Shown: piece by piece, positions 1 through 6,516 of the stretch | How positions within the stretch are numbered: position 1 is the stretch's first letter | How the letters are laid out: each line of letters begins with the position of its first letter | Origin: an uncultured Lachnospiraceae bacterium | Lineage (GTDB): Bacteria > Bacillota > Clostridia > Lachnospirales > Lachnospiraceae | DNA length: 9,687 nt | Assembly: GCA_900554205.1 (NCBI GenBank) | Contig: USGM01000118.1 | Span: forward strand, 1 to 9,687 | Direction: 5' to 3' | Translations under genes and position numbers: made by a program | Notes under the pieces: generated by a model | Seen by the model: only the letters and a program-made list of their open reading frames with translations | The model's database searches: none | Told to the model about the DNA's origin: nothing

Positions 1-276
1 GTCGGTGTCGGTGCGGACGGTACGGTGAACGGTGTCTCTATCACGGAGATCAAGGAGACTGCCGGACTCGGTATGGAAGCACCGAATGTTCTGACACCGC
101 AGTTTGCCGACAAGAAGGTACAGAGCTTTACTTATGTGAAAAACGGAGCGTCTGCGGAGAATGAGGTGGATGCCATCAGCGGTGCAACGATTACGACAAG
201 GGCGGTCACAAATGCCGTCAACGGAGGCCTGAGAGTTGCGCTGGAGCTTCTGGAGGGAGGTGCTGTCAATGAGTAA
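1..276 (+). CDS. rnfG: Rnf complex subunit G, C-terminal part (5' end outside window)
   Basis: This is the last 91 codons of a gene that enters the window in frame 1; the GTG at 25 is an internal valine, not the start. RnfG is the membrane-anchored flavoprotein of the Rnf ferredoxin:NAD+ oxidoreductase and carries FMN on a threonine through a phosphoester bond. The visible part has the FMN-binding signature DAISGATITT; by family knowledge the flavin attaches to the Thr of SGAT, codon 187-189. The segment GLGMEAP upstream is also typical of RnfG/NqrC FMN-binding domains. The N-terminal membrane helix lies outside the window. The stop overlaps the start of rnfE by 8 bases, which suggests translational coupling. 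Identification rests on the motif plus the following rnfE-rnfA-rnfB, which matches the clostridial order C-D-G-E-A-B. Confidence 0.95.
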   Translation, partial: VGVGADGTVNGVSITEIKETAGLGMEAPNVLTPQFADKKVQSFTYVKNGASAENEVDAISGATITTRAVTNAVNGGLRVALELLEGGAVNE

Positions 277-976
277 GGCTGGAGAGAGAATTTATAACGG
301 ACTGGTAAAAGAGAACCCTACCTTCGTCCTGACTCTGGGAATGTGTCCGACCCTTGCGGTCACTACCTCGGCGATGAACGGACTCGGCATGGGGCTGACG
401 ACGATGGCAGTGCTGACGCTGAGCAATCTGTTTATCTCACTGCTCAGAAAGATCATACCGAGCAGGGTGCGTATTCCGGCATTCATTGTCGTCATCGCAA
501 CCTTTGTGACGGTGGTACAGCTTCTTCTGGAGGCGTATCTGCCGGCACTGAATAAATCGCTGGGCGTTTACATTCCGCTGATCGTTGTAAACTGTATCAT
601 TCTGGGACGCGCGGAGGCATATGCATATTCTAATCCGCCGATTCCTTCCATGTTTGACGGACTCGGCATGGGGCTTGGCTTCTCGTTTGCACTGACCTGC
701 ATCGGGGCGCTGCGTGAGATTCTCGGAGCGGGAAAGGTCTTCGGTATCTCCATTATGCCGGCTTCGTTTGAGCCGATCCGCATTTTCAGCCAGGCACCCG
801 GAGCGTTCTTTGTGCTGGCATGTCTGGTTGCGCTGCAGAATTACATCAAGGCAAAACGCAAGAAGGCGGGAAAGCCTTACGAGAAGATTGGCTCGGGCTG
901 TACCGAGGATTGTATGAATTGCAGCGAAAAAGGTTGCTCAAAGCGTTTTTATGACACGGATGCGGAGGAAAAATAA
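269..976 (+). CDS. rnfE: Rnf complex membrane subunit E, with Cys-rich C-terminal tail
   Basis: Integral membrane subunit of the Rnf ion-pumping ferredoxin:NAD+ oxidoreductase, 235 aa. The ATG at 269 is chosen because GGAGGGAGG (252-260) lies 8 bases upstream; the open frame extends further to a TTG at 236, but that codon is inside rnfG. The protein is mostly hydrophobic with about six predicted helices. Residues LGMCPTLAVT (Cys26) and VVNCIILGR (Cys109) are the two half-helix cysteines that, with their RnfA counterparts, ligate the intramembrane [2Fe-2S] cluster in Rnf/Nqr. A GLGMGL motif occurs in both halves (residues 38-43 and 131-136), reflecting internal pseudo-symmetry. After the last helix comes a basic stretch and a soluble tail with Cys211, Cys215, Cys218 and Cys223 in a CxxxCxxCxxxxC pattern, which classical RnfE/NqrD does not need. 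RnfA starts directly after the stop codon. Confidence 0.96.
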   Translation: MSKAGERIYNGLVKENPTFVLTLGMCPTLAVTTSAMNGLGMGLTTMAVLTLSNLFISLLRKIIPSRVRIPAFIVVIATFVTVVQLLLEAYLPALNKSLGVYIPLIVVNCIILGRAEAYAYSNPPIPSMFDGLGMGLGFSFALTCIGALREILGAGKVFGISIMPASFEPIRIFSQAPGAFFVLACLVALQNYIKAKRKKAGKPYEKIGSGCTEDCMNCSEKGCSKRFYDTDAEEK

Positions 977-1561
977 ATGGAAAATGTAAAAGATTTATTG
1001 ATTATCCTGATCAGTTCCTCCATGGTGAGCAATGTTGTGCTCAGCCAGTTTATGGGTCTGTGTCCCTTCCTTGGCGTGTCCAAGAAGGTCAAGACCGCAG
1101 GGGGAATGGGAGTGGCGGTTATCTTCGTCATCACGCTTGCCAGCGCGGTGGCGGGAGTGATTAACAAATTTGTATTGATTAAATTTCAGGTGCAGTATCT
1201 CGACACGATTGTCTTTATTCTGGTCATTGCTGCCCTTGTGCAGTTTGTTGAGATGTTCCTGAAAAAAGCTATGCCCTCGCTCTATGAGGCTCTCGGCGTA
1301 TACCTGCCGCTGATTACGACGAACTGTGCGGTGCTCGGTGTTGCCATCAACAACGAACAGGCGGAGTACGGTATTCTGACGGGCGTGGTAAACGGATTTG
1401 CGACGGCACTTGGATTTACGATTGCGATCGTGATCCTTGCGGGCATCCGCGAAAAAATAGAGCATAATGATTTCCCCGAGTCCTTCAAGGGAATGCCTAC
1501 GGTTCTGGTGACCGCCGGACTGATGGCAATCGCCTTTGTCGGATTTTCAGGCCTGCTGTAG
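977..1561 (+). CDS. rnfA: Rnf complex membrane subunit A
   Basis: Integral membrane subunit of Rnf, 194 aa, the usual length for RnfA/NqrE. The ATG follows the rnfE stop with no gap, and GGAGG at 964-968 gives 8-base spacing, so the pair is probably translationally coupled. About six hydrophobic helices are visible. Cys29 in MGLCPFLGV and Cys117 in TTNCAVLGVA are the conserved half-helix cysteines that, with RnfE Cys26 and Cys109, hold the [2Fe-2S] cluster in the membrane core. The segments SNVVLSQFMGLCP and EALGVYLPLITTNCAVLG are typical of the RnfA/RsxA family. The cluster passes electrons between the cytoplasmic and extracytoplasmic sides during ion transport. No anomaly is seen. Confidence 0.97.
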   Translation: MENVKDLLIILISSSMVSNVVLSQFMGLCPFLGVSKKVKTAGGMGVAVIFVITLASAVAGVINKFVLIKFQVQYLDTIVFILVIAALVQFVEMFLKKAMPSLYEALGVYLPLITTNCAVLGVAINNEQAEYGILTGVVNGFATALGFTIAIVILAGIREKIEHNDFPESFKGMPTVLVTAGLMAIAFVGFSGLL

Positions 1562-1573
1562 GGAGGATGACAC

Positions 1574-2371
1574 ATGAATATTACAGGAATCATTACGGCT
1601 ACAGTGATAGTCGGAGTAGTTGGTATTTTTGTCGGACTCTTCCTCGGAGTTGCCGGTATCAAATTCAAGGTGACAGTGGACGAGAAGGAGGAGGCTGTGC
1701 TGGCGGCGCTGCCCGGAAATAACTGTGGTGGCTGCGGCTATGCGGGCTGTTCCGGTCTGGCGGCTGCCATCGCCAAGGGCGAAGCGCCGGTCAATGCCTG
1801 CCCGGTCGGCGGTGAAGCCGTCGGCAAGGTGATCGCCGGAATTATGGGCGTGGAAGCGGAGGAGAGCGCGAGACAGGTTGCCTATGTTGCCTGTCAGGGC
1901 GACTGCGATAAGGCGAAGAAGGATTATGACTATTATGGCATCGGGGACTGTCGGATGATGAGCTTTGTGCCCGGCGGAGGGCCGAAGTCCTGCAACAACG
2001 GCTGCCTTGGCTTCGGCACCTGCGCCAAGGTCTGCCCCTTCGACGCGATCCATGTGGTAAACGGTGTTGCGGTTGTGGATAAGGAGGCCTGCAAGGCTTG
2101 TAAGAAATGTATTGCCGTCTGCCCGAAGCATCTGATCTCGCTCGTGCCCTATGACGCAAAATTTGCGGTCGCATGCAGCTCCAAGGATAAGGGGCCTGTC
2201 ACGATGAAGGCATGTCAGGTGGGCTGTATCGGCTGTGGCATCTGTGTGAAGAATTGTCCGAATCAGGCTGTGACGGTGACGGAGTTCCACGCTGTCATTG
2301 ATCAGGAGAAGTGTACCGGTTGCGGTACCTGTGCTGAGAAATGCCCGAAGAAGGCAATCGTGAAGCATTGA
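1574..2371 (+). CDS. rnfB: Rnf complex Fe-S subunit B, multi-cluster clostridial type
   Basis: Membrane-anchored polyferredoxin, 265 aa, thought to take electrons from reduced ferredoxin into Rnf. The ATG at 1574 has GGGAGG (1561-1566) upstream, and the GGG overlaps the end of the rnfA stop region. Residues 5-29 form one N-terminal membrane helix. Cys51, Cys54, Cys59 and Cys76 form the typical RnfB [4Fe-4S] domain (NNCGGCGYAGC...CP). Four ferredoxin-like motifs follow: Cys140/144/150/154, Cys173/176/179/183, Cys214 or 218/221/224/228 and Cys247/250/253/257, each ending in CP. Further cysteines at 107, 111, 126 and 201 may ligate another cluster. Short proteobacterial RnfB/RsxB carries fewer clusters, so this is the long clostridial type as in Acetobacterium. 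It is the last rnf gene in the cluster. Confidence 0.97.
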   Translation: MNITGIITATVIVGVVGIFVGLFLGVAGIKFKVTVDEKEEAVLAALPGNNCGGCGYAGCSGLAAAIAKGEAPVNACPVGGEAVGKVIAGIMGVEAEESARQVAYVACQGDCDKAKKDYDYYGIGDCRMMSFVPGGGPKSCNNGCLGFGTCAKVCPFDAIHVVNGVAVVDKEACKACKKCIAVCPKHLISLVPYDAKFAVACSSKDKGPVTMKACQVGCIGCGICVKNCPNQAVTVTEFHAVIDQEKCTGCGTCAEKCPKKAIVKH

Positions 2372-2402
2372 GAAAGAAATTCGCCGGAAGGAGGGGAGAG
2401 AG

Positions 2403-3494
2403 ATGAAGCTACATGATGATTATGAAGACCATTCGGGCATGACGCCGACGGTGGTGATGACAATCGTTGCGGTGACGGCTTTTGTCGCGGTGATATTGGT
2501 CGTTGTACTGATTATGAACAGCGCAAATAAGAAGCCGGGGCAGAGTGCGCAGGAGACGGTGAGTCAGGAAACCTCGCCGGTCATCCTCTCCCCCGAGCCG
2601 GAGAGATATGTGTCGGAGGGCGTGCTCCATCCGGATGATCTTGACTTCTGGGATAAGTACCCGGAGGAGGTGGAGGCGACACCGGAGCCGGAGCAGTCCC
2701 TGCCGCAGGAGGAAGTAAAGAATGACCCGTCCACGGACGGCAAGCATACGCTGGTCGAAAAGTCCGACGGAACCGAGGAATGGGTGCTCATCAGCCCCTA
2801 TCTGCCAAAGAATGAATATGATTTCACAAAGCTGGTGTGTCAGTCGGATTTCATGAAGTATTATGAGAATGGGAAACAGACCTCCTATGTCGGGGTGGAT
2901 GTGTCCAAGGTTCAGGACTATATTGATTTTGTCAAGGTGAAAAAGGCGGGAATCCAGTTTGTCATGATCCGTGTCGGAGCGAGGGGCTATGGCACGGGAC
3001 AGCTGATTGTCGATGACTATTTCAGCGAAAATATCAAGCGGGCGACGGATGCGGGGCTTGATGTCGGGGTTTACTTCTATTCGCAGGCGATCTCGAAGGA
3101 TGAGGCTGTGGAGGAGGCGAATCTGGTGCTCCAGCAGCTCGGGGAGTACATCATTTCCTATCCGGTAGCCTTTGACATGGAGCTTGTGACAAATGACACG
3201 GCGAGGACGGACAAGCTGAGCAAGGCGGAGCGGACGGAGATCACAAAGGCGTTTCTGGACACCATCGGCGCGGCGGGCTATAAGACCATTATTTACGGCA
3301 ATAAGGAATGGCTCATCCGCCAGATCGATATGTCGAAGCTGACCGCTTACGATGTATGGCTTTCCCAGCAGGCGGATATTCCCGACTATCCCTATAAGTT
3401 CACGATGTGGCAGTATAACACACAGGGGACGGTGGACGGCATTGCCGGGCTTGTCAATCTCAACATCAGCTTTATTGATTACGCGGAGAAGTAG
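2403..3494 (+). CDS. membrane-anchored glycoside hydrolase family 25 (lysozyme-like) protein
   Basis: Predicted muramidase-like protein, 363 aa, that would act on peptidoglycan outside the membrane. The start ATG has GGAAGGAGGGG just upstream. Residues 1-16 are short and cytoplasmic, residues about 17-38 are one hydrophobic helix, and residues about 40-155 are a Pro/Glu/Ser-rich linker. A GH25 domain runs from about 160 to the end. GH25 signs are GVDVSK (Asp166) at the first strand, GIQFVMIRVG, GVYFYSQA, the catalytic-type pair FDMEL (Asp258 and Glu260), and MWQYNTQGTVDGI near the C-terminus. The usual SKHQG is SKVQD here, so that loop is altered. The gene begins 31 bases after rnfB with no visible terminator or promoter, so it may be transcribed with the rnf operon. 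Its 3' end overlaps the convergent minus-strand gene by 23 bases. Exact substrate is unknown. Confidence 0.88.
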   Translation: MKLHDDYEDHSGMTPTVVMTIVAVTAFVAVILVVVLIMNSANKKPGQSAQETVSQETSPVILSPEPERYVSEGVLHPDDLDFWDKYPEEVEATPEPEQSLPQEEVKNDPSTDGKHTLVEKSDGTEEWVLISPYLPKNEYDFTKLVCQSDFMKYYENGKQTSYVGVDVSKVQDYIDFVKVKKAGIQFVMIRVGARGYGTGQLIVDDYFSENIKRATDAGLDVGVYFYSQAISKDEAVEEANLVLQQLGEYIISYPVAFDMELVTNDTARTDKLSKAERTEITKAFLDTIGAAGYKTIIYGNKEWLIRQIDMSKLTAYDVWLSQQADIPDYPYKFTMWQYNTQGTVDGIAGLVNLNISFIDYAEK

Positions 3495-4287
3495 GGCAGT
3501 AGTCCAGCAGCTTTTGGGAAATTTGCAGGGAGGAATAGATCTCGGCATATTTCCGCGGCGGAAGACCCTCGATGTAATTTGACAGAAATTCCTTTCTGAC
3601 ACCCTTCTTCCGCAGAAGATCAACTGCCTTGTTGTATGCGATTGCGGCGCTGACCTCATCGGGATAGCGGCCTACGATATAATTACCATGAAGATGAATG
3701 CGGACGGTATAGATATACTGTCCGTTTTTCTTTTCTCTTGTCACCCCATTGTAGACATTCAGAATGTCGAGATTTTCACGGCGGAAGTCGAGCGGATCGC
3801 CGTTGAGAAAGCGGTAATCCTGCCCCTGTCTGGCGTAAGGACGTATGCCGTAGCGGGAGACAATGCTGAGCTGCGAGCCGTAGTCCGCGACAAAGTAATG
3901 ACCTCCCCTCCGCATGATCTTGTGGGAGGAATAAAAGAAGAGATCATCCATGTCAAATTTCAGCACCTCAGATGGCGAGAGATAATAATAAAACATTTTC
4001 CGACCGACATAGATCGGCGTGCTGAAATAGATGTTGTTGTCACGATAATTGATCAGACAGATCCATTTTTCAAAGGACAGCGCGTGTGCCGGAGTGTAAT
4101 GCTCCGGGATAAGGGAGTCATCAGCAAGAAGGCGGCGCCCCTCGAGATATGCCGCATGGGCCGCCTCAGAGGATGGATAGCTGCCGAGACTGATATGCTT
4201 TCCCCTGTGTGTCAGCGAGGAGCGGAAGTAGGATTCTCCATTCTTGCGGCAGGCAGGAAAAACGCCATCCGGTAGTTTCTTATCCAT
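3472..4287 (-). CDS. tandem AP2-like protein with degenerate HNH-like core, function unknown
   Basis: A 271-aa protein; the start (CAT at 4285-4287 on the plus strand) is preceded by AAAGGAGG at 7-base spacing. Residues about 14-55 (SYFRSSLTHRGKHISLGSYPSSEAAHAAY) and about 183-228 (YIYTVRIHLHGNYIVGRYPDEVSAAIAYNKA) each show an AP2/integrase-DNA-binding-like pattern: three strands with G..I.LG.Y followed by a helix with eAA.AY. Between them, residues about 130-178 include DYRFLNGDPLDFRRENLDIL, which resembles the D/N core of HNH homing endonucleases (HHinGd..DNR.eNL), but the expected histidines are replaced (Tyr158, Arg159). I infer a DNA-binding protein descended from an HNH-AP2 homing nuclease, probably catalytically inactive. 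No partner gene is evident. It is convergent and overlapping with the GH25 gene and divergent from the SleB-like gene. The role is not known; a regulator is only a guess. Confidence 0.8.
   Translation of the reverse strand: MDKKLPDGVFPACRKNGESYFRSSLTHRGKHISLGSYPSSEAAHAAYLEGRRLLADDSLIPEHYTPAHALSFEKWICLINYRDNNIYFSTPIYVGRKMFYYYLSPSEVLKFDMDDLFFYSSHKIMRRGGHYFVADYGSQLSIVSRYGIRPYARQGQDYRFLNGDPLDFRRENLDILNVYNGVTREKKNGQYIYTVRIHLHGNYIVGRYPDEVSAAIAYNKAVDLLRKKGVRKEFLSNYIEGLPPRKYAEIYSSLQISQKLLDYCPTSPRNQ
3701..3734 (+). terminator. intrinsic terminator on the plus strand, inside the minus-strand AP2-like gene
   Basis: CGGACGGTATA (3701-3711), a 2-base GA loop and TATACTGTCCG (3714-3724) form an 11-bp stem with one G-U pair (in practice a GATA-type loop or slightly larger). 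TTTTTCTTTT follows immediately. It acts only in the plus direction, because the opposite side is not followed by a T tract. It lies about 207 bases past the GH25 stop and could end the rnf/GH25 transcript. The same bases encode part of the second AP2-like module of the gene on the other strand. Confidence 0.75.
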
Positions 4288-4322
4288 ATAGGGCCTCCTT
4301 TGTTAATGTCACATGTATTACA

Positions 4323-4352
4323 AGTATAGCATCAGAGGGGACATGCAGACAA
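4323..4352 (-). promoter_or_regulatory. probable sigma-A promoter of the AP2-like gene
   Basis: Reading the minus strand, TTGTCT (plus 4347-4352) is followed after 18 bases by TATACT (plus 4323-4328). These match TTGACA and TATAAT at 4 and 5 of 6 bases. Transcription would start near 4316, leaving about 30 bases of leader containing AAAGGAGG. Position and spacing fit; no experimental support. Confidence 0.55.
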
Positions 4353-4444
4353 GTTTTCAGATATATTTTTTCCTTTCCCATCATATACTGATATATCGGA
4401 CAGGCAAAGCTGTAATTAGGAAGATGGGAAAGGAACGGAACATT
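4353..4444 (+). promoter_or_regulatory. leader/promoter region of the SleB-like gene, no clear promoter
   Basis: This is the plus-strand side of the 157-base divergent intergenic region. It is A/T-rich with TATATT (4362-4367) and TATACT (4384-4389) as possible -10 boxes, but neither has a good -35 at 16-18 bases; GGGACA at 4338-4343 is the best match, for the first. GGAAAGGAA at 4427-4435 is the probable ribosome binding site. A promoter for a sporulation sigma factor is possible but I cannot assign one. Confidence 0.3.
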
Positions 4445-5107
4445 ATGTATAAGAAGGCAATAAGTCTGCTTCTGACGGGAAATTTGATCCTGCTGATGGG
4501 ATTTGTCTGCGTCCGGGAGCTGGCGGCGGCAGGACTGACCGCGGAGCCGGCGCAGGCGATGAGGCTGGAGCTGGAGGAGCTCGAGAGCCGGGCGCAGGAG
4601 CTGGACGCAGAAGCCGCAGGGACAGAGGAAAGCGGAAGCAGGGGGATCGGAATCGCCGACGTTGCCGTCTCCGGTCAGCGTGTAGTCAGCTATCAGCTCA
4701 TGGAGCAGCGTCCGCAGAGGGTGCTCGACGAGGAGGAGCTGGAGGTGCTGCTCAGGATTGTTGAGGCGGAGGCAGGCTGTGAGGACGAGGACGGAAAGCT
4801 GCTCGTCGCCAATGTGGTACTCAACAGGGTGGACAATGACAGCTTTCCCGGGACAGTGACGGAGGTGGTATTCCAGCGCGAGAAAGGTGTGACCCAGTTT
4901 TCGCCGGTGGCAAACGGACGGTATTATTCCGTAGAGATCAGCGAGGAGACAATCTCTGCGGTGGAGCGCGCTCTTGCGGGGGAGGATATTTCCGAGGGCG
5001 CTCTGTATTTTGCGGCGAGAAAATATGCGAATAAGAACCGGATGAGATGGTTTGACGAAAATCTGACCTTTTTGTTTACACATGGGGGACATGAGTTCTT
5101 TAAGTGA
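4445..5107 (+). CDS. SleB/CwlJ-type cell wall hydrolase, exported
   Basis: A 220-aa protein of the Hydrolase_2 (SleB/CwlJ) family, whose members cleave peptidoglycan, classically spore cortex, as lytic transglycosylases. The ATG at 4445 is preferred: GGAAAGGAA lies 9 bases upstream and the protein then begins MYKKAISLLLTGNLILLMG, a signal peptide or anchor. An in-frame ATG at 4424 and one at 4313 would put extra residues before the signal. Residues about 38-60 are Glu/Leu-rich and may be a short coiled coil. The catalytic domain covers about 94-220. EEELEVLLRIVEAEAG contains the family Glu (107 or 109), then LLVANVVLNRV, FPGTVTEVVFQ, TQFSPVANG, ALYFAARK and the final THGGHEFFK with His213 and His216. 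There is no peptidoglycan-binding repeat, unlike full-length SleB. A role in spores is not shown; a vegetative cell wall role is equally possible. Confidence 0.88.
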   Translation: MYKKAISLLLTGNLILLMGFVCVRELAAAGLTAEPAQAMRLELEELESRAQELDAEAAGTEESGSRGIGIADVAVSGQRVVSYQLMEQRPQRVLDEEELEVLLRIVEAEAGCEDEDGKLLVANVVLNRVDNDSFPGTVTEVVFQREKGVTQFSPVANGRYYSVEISEETISAVERALAGEDISEGALYFAARKYANKNRMRWFDENLTFLFTHGGHEFFK

Positions 5108-5127
5108 AGGGGAATCAAACAAAACTC

Positions 5128-5156
5128 TTGCCATGTCAGAACATTTATGGGATAAT
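5128..5156 (+). promoter_or_regulatory. strong extended -10 promoter of the xpaC-telA operon
   Basis: TTGCCA (5128-5133), 17 bases, then GATAAT (5151-5156), preceded by TG at 5148-5149 in the extended -10 position. Each hexamer matches consensus at 5 of 6 bases. Transcription would start near 5163, about 37 bases before the xpaC start. This also shows that an in-frame ATG at 5104, upstream of the promoter, is not the real start. Confidence 0.72.
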
Positions 5157-5199
5157 CAATCTGGAATTTTTTTCGCAAAATGATTGTATGGGAGAGCAA

Positions 5200-6468
5200 A
5201 TGAGTAATAACAAGTCATGGAACAGCATGGGAGAGGAGATCCGGAATGCTGTTGATTCGGCTTTAAAAACCGGTAATTTTAAGGATCTGAGCAATGTGAT
5301 CGTCGGCACGGTGCAGGACACAGTCAAGGGTGTGACGGAAAAGGTCGGACAGGCTGTGTCGGGTAACCAGACGGAAAGTCATACAGAGCGGTATGCGGCG
5401 CAGACGAGGGAACGCAAGCGCGCACAGGAGGAAAGACAGCGCGAGCAGGATCTCAGAGTGGCGGCTGCGGAGATGCTGAAGGCACCGTTTAAACGGATCG
5501 GCAGGATTTCGAGTATTCTCTACAGGGTCTTCGGCGGCATCGGGACAGGTGTGCTGGGCATTCTTTCTGCGGTTTTCGGTGGACTGGCGCTTGGAGTCGG
5601 GGGCGGCTTTAAGGTTGCATTTTCAATGATTTTTCTGATGCTTATTGTCTGCATTGTGCTGATCAATGTAGGCTGTATCCAGAAGCTGAGGCTGCAGCGC
5701 GCCGAGAAATATGTGGAGCTTGCCGGGAACAACCATTATATCAATCTGGAAGAGCTGGCACTTCACACGAATAAGACCCAGAAGTTTATATTGAAGGATG
5801 TACGGAAAATGCTGGATGCAGGCTTTTTCCCGGAGGGACATCTGGATCATCAGGAAACCTGCCTGATGCTGGATGACAAGATTTACCGGGAGTATCTGGC
5901 ACTGGAAAAGCAAAGGAAGCTGCAGGAGCGCGAGCAGAAGGCGCAGGAGCTTAAGCAGAGCATGAGCGGCATAAAGCCGGAAGCGACAGCGGAGGCTGAG
6001 CGGAGTGAGCTGGATGAGATGATTGCGGAAGGACAGGAGTGCATTAAAAAGCTGCGCAACATGAATGACAATATTCCGGGTGAAGAGATCTCGGCGAAGC
6101 TGTTCCGTCTGGAGAATCTGCTTAAGGAGATCTTCGACGGACTGAAGGAGCACCCGGAGCAGATGCCGCAGATGAAGAAATTTATGAACTACTATCTCCC
6201 AACTACGTTGAAACTGGTGGGCGCTTATGAGGAGTTTGACGATCTGAGTTCCCAGAGTGCGGAGATCCTTGAGGCGAAGGCAGAGATCGAGAAAACGCTG
6301 GATACGATCAACAGCGCCTTTGAGGAGCTGCTGAACAGGATGTTCCGGGAGACTGCCTATGACGTGACGACGGATGCACAGGTTTTGCAGACGATGCTCG
6401 CCAAGGAAGGACTTGCGGGACAGAGCGTCTTCGCACAGGAGAAGGAACTGGAGAAGGTGCCGAGATGA
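5200..6468 (+). CDS. xpaC: XpaC-like membrane protein (5-bromo-4-chloroindolyl phosphate hydrolysis family)
   Basis: A 422-aa protein. The ATG at 5200 has GGGAGAG at 5190-5196 upstream; ATG 5188 is an in-frame alternative. Residues 1-98 are polar and partly charged, with a Gln/Glu/Arg-rich stretch (about 64-85). Residues about 103-160 contain two hydrophobic helices, the second being FSMIFLMLIVCIVLINVG. Residues about 165-232 look like a small winged-helix-type domain (INLEELALHTNKTQKFILKDVRKMLDAGFF). Residues about 234-255 are likely coiled coil. The C-terminal part has the XpaC family signature NYYLPTTLKLVGAYEEF (about 330-346). Bacillus XpaC is about half this length and is paired with the TelA homologue YaaN, as here with telA. 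The biochemical function is not established, and the family name comes from an X-phosphate phenotype. Envelope stress or toxic-anion handling is inferred from the partner. Confidence 0.85.
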   Translation: MSNNKSWNSMGEEIRNAVDSALKTGNFKDLSNVIVGTVQDTVKGVTEKVGQAVSGNQTESHTERYAAQTRERKRAQEERQREQDLRVAAAEMLKAPFKRIGRISSILYRVFGGIGTGVLGILSAVFGGLALGVGGGFKVAFSMIFLMLIVCIVLINVGCIQKLRLQRAEKYVELAGNNHYINLEELALHTNKTQKFILKDVRKMLDAGFFPEGHLDHQETCLMLDDKIYREYLALEKQRKLQEREQKAQELKQSMSGIKPEATAEAERSELDEMIAEGQECIKKLRNMNDNIPGEEISAKLFRLENLLKEIFDGLKEHPEQMPQMKKFMNYYLPTTLKLVGAYEEFDDLSSQSAEILEAKAEIEKTLDTINSAFEELLNRMFRETAYDVTTDAQVLQTMLAKEGLAGQSVFAQEKELEKVPR

Positions 6469-6516
6469 CGGCGCGATGATGAGAGAAAATACACATACCA
6501 TAAGGAGGATACATAG

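Noticed and set aside
379..677. Direct repeat of GGACTCGGCATGGGGCT within rnfE (about 380 and 659)
   Set aside because: Both copies encode the conserved GLGMGL motif of the two pseudo-symmetric halves of RnfE, so the protein sequence explains it.
2409..3659. Long minus-strand open frame (416 codons) opposite the GH25 gene
   Set aside because: Its translation is Arg/Leu/His-rich without family motifs, and the plus strand encodes a clear GH25 protein with a good start; this is a frame shadow.
3688..4275. Long plus-strand open frame (195 codons) opposite the AP2-like gene
   Set aside because: No recognisable family, no ribosome binding site, and the opposite strand has clear AP2/HNH-like patterns, a promoter and AAAGGAGG before its start.
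5104..5199. Upstream start for the XpaC-like protein at 5104
   Set aside because: The extra residues overlap the preceding stop region and a strong promoter at 5128-5156, and there is a better start with a ribosome binding site at 5200.
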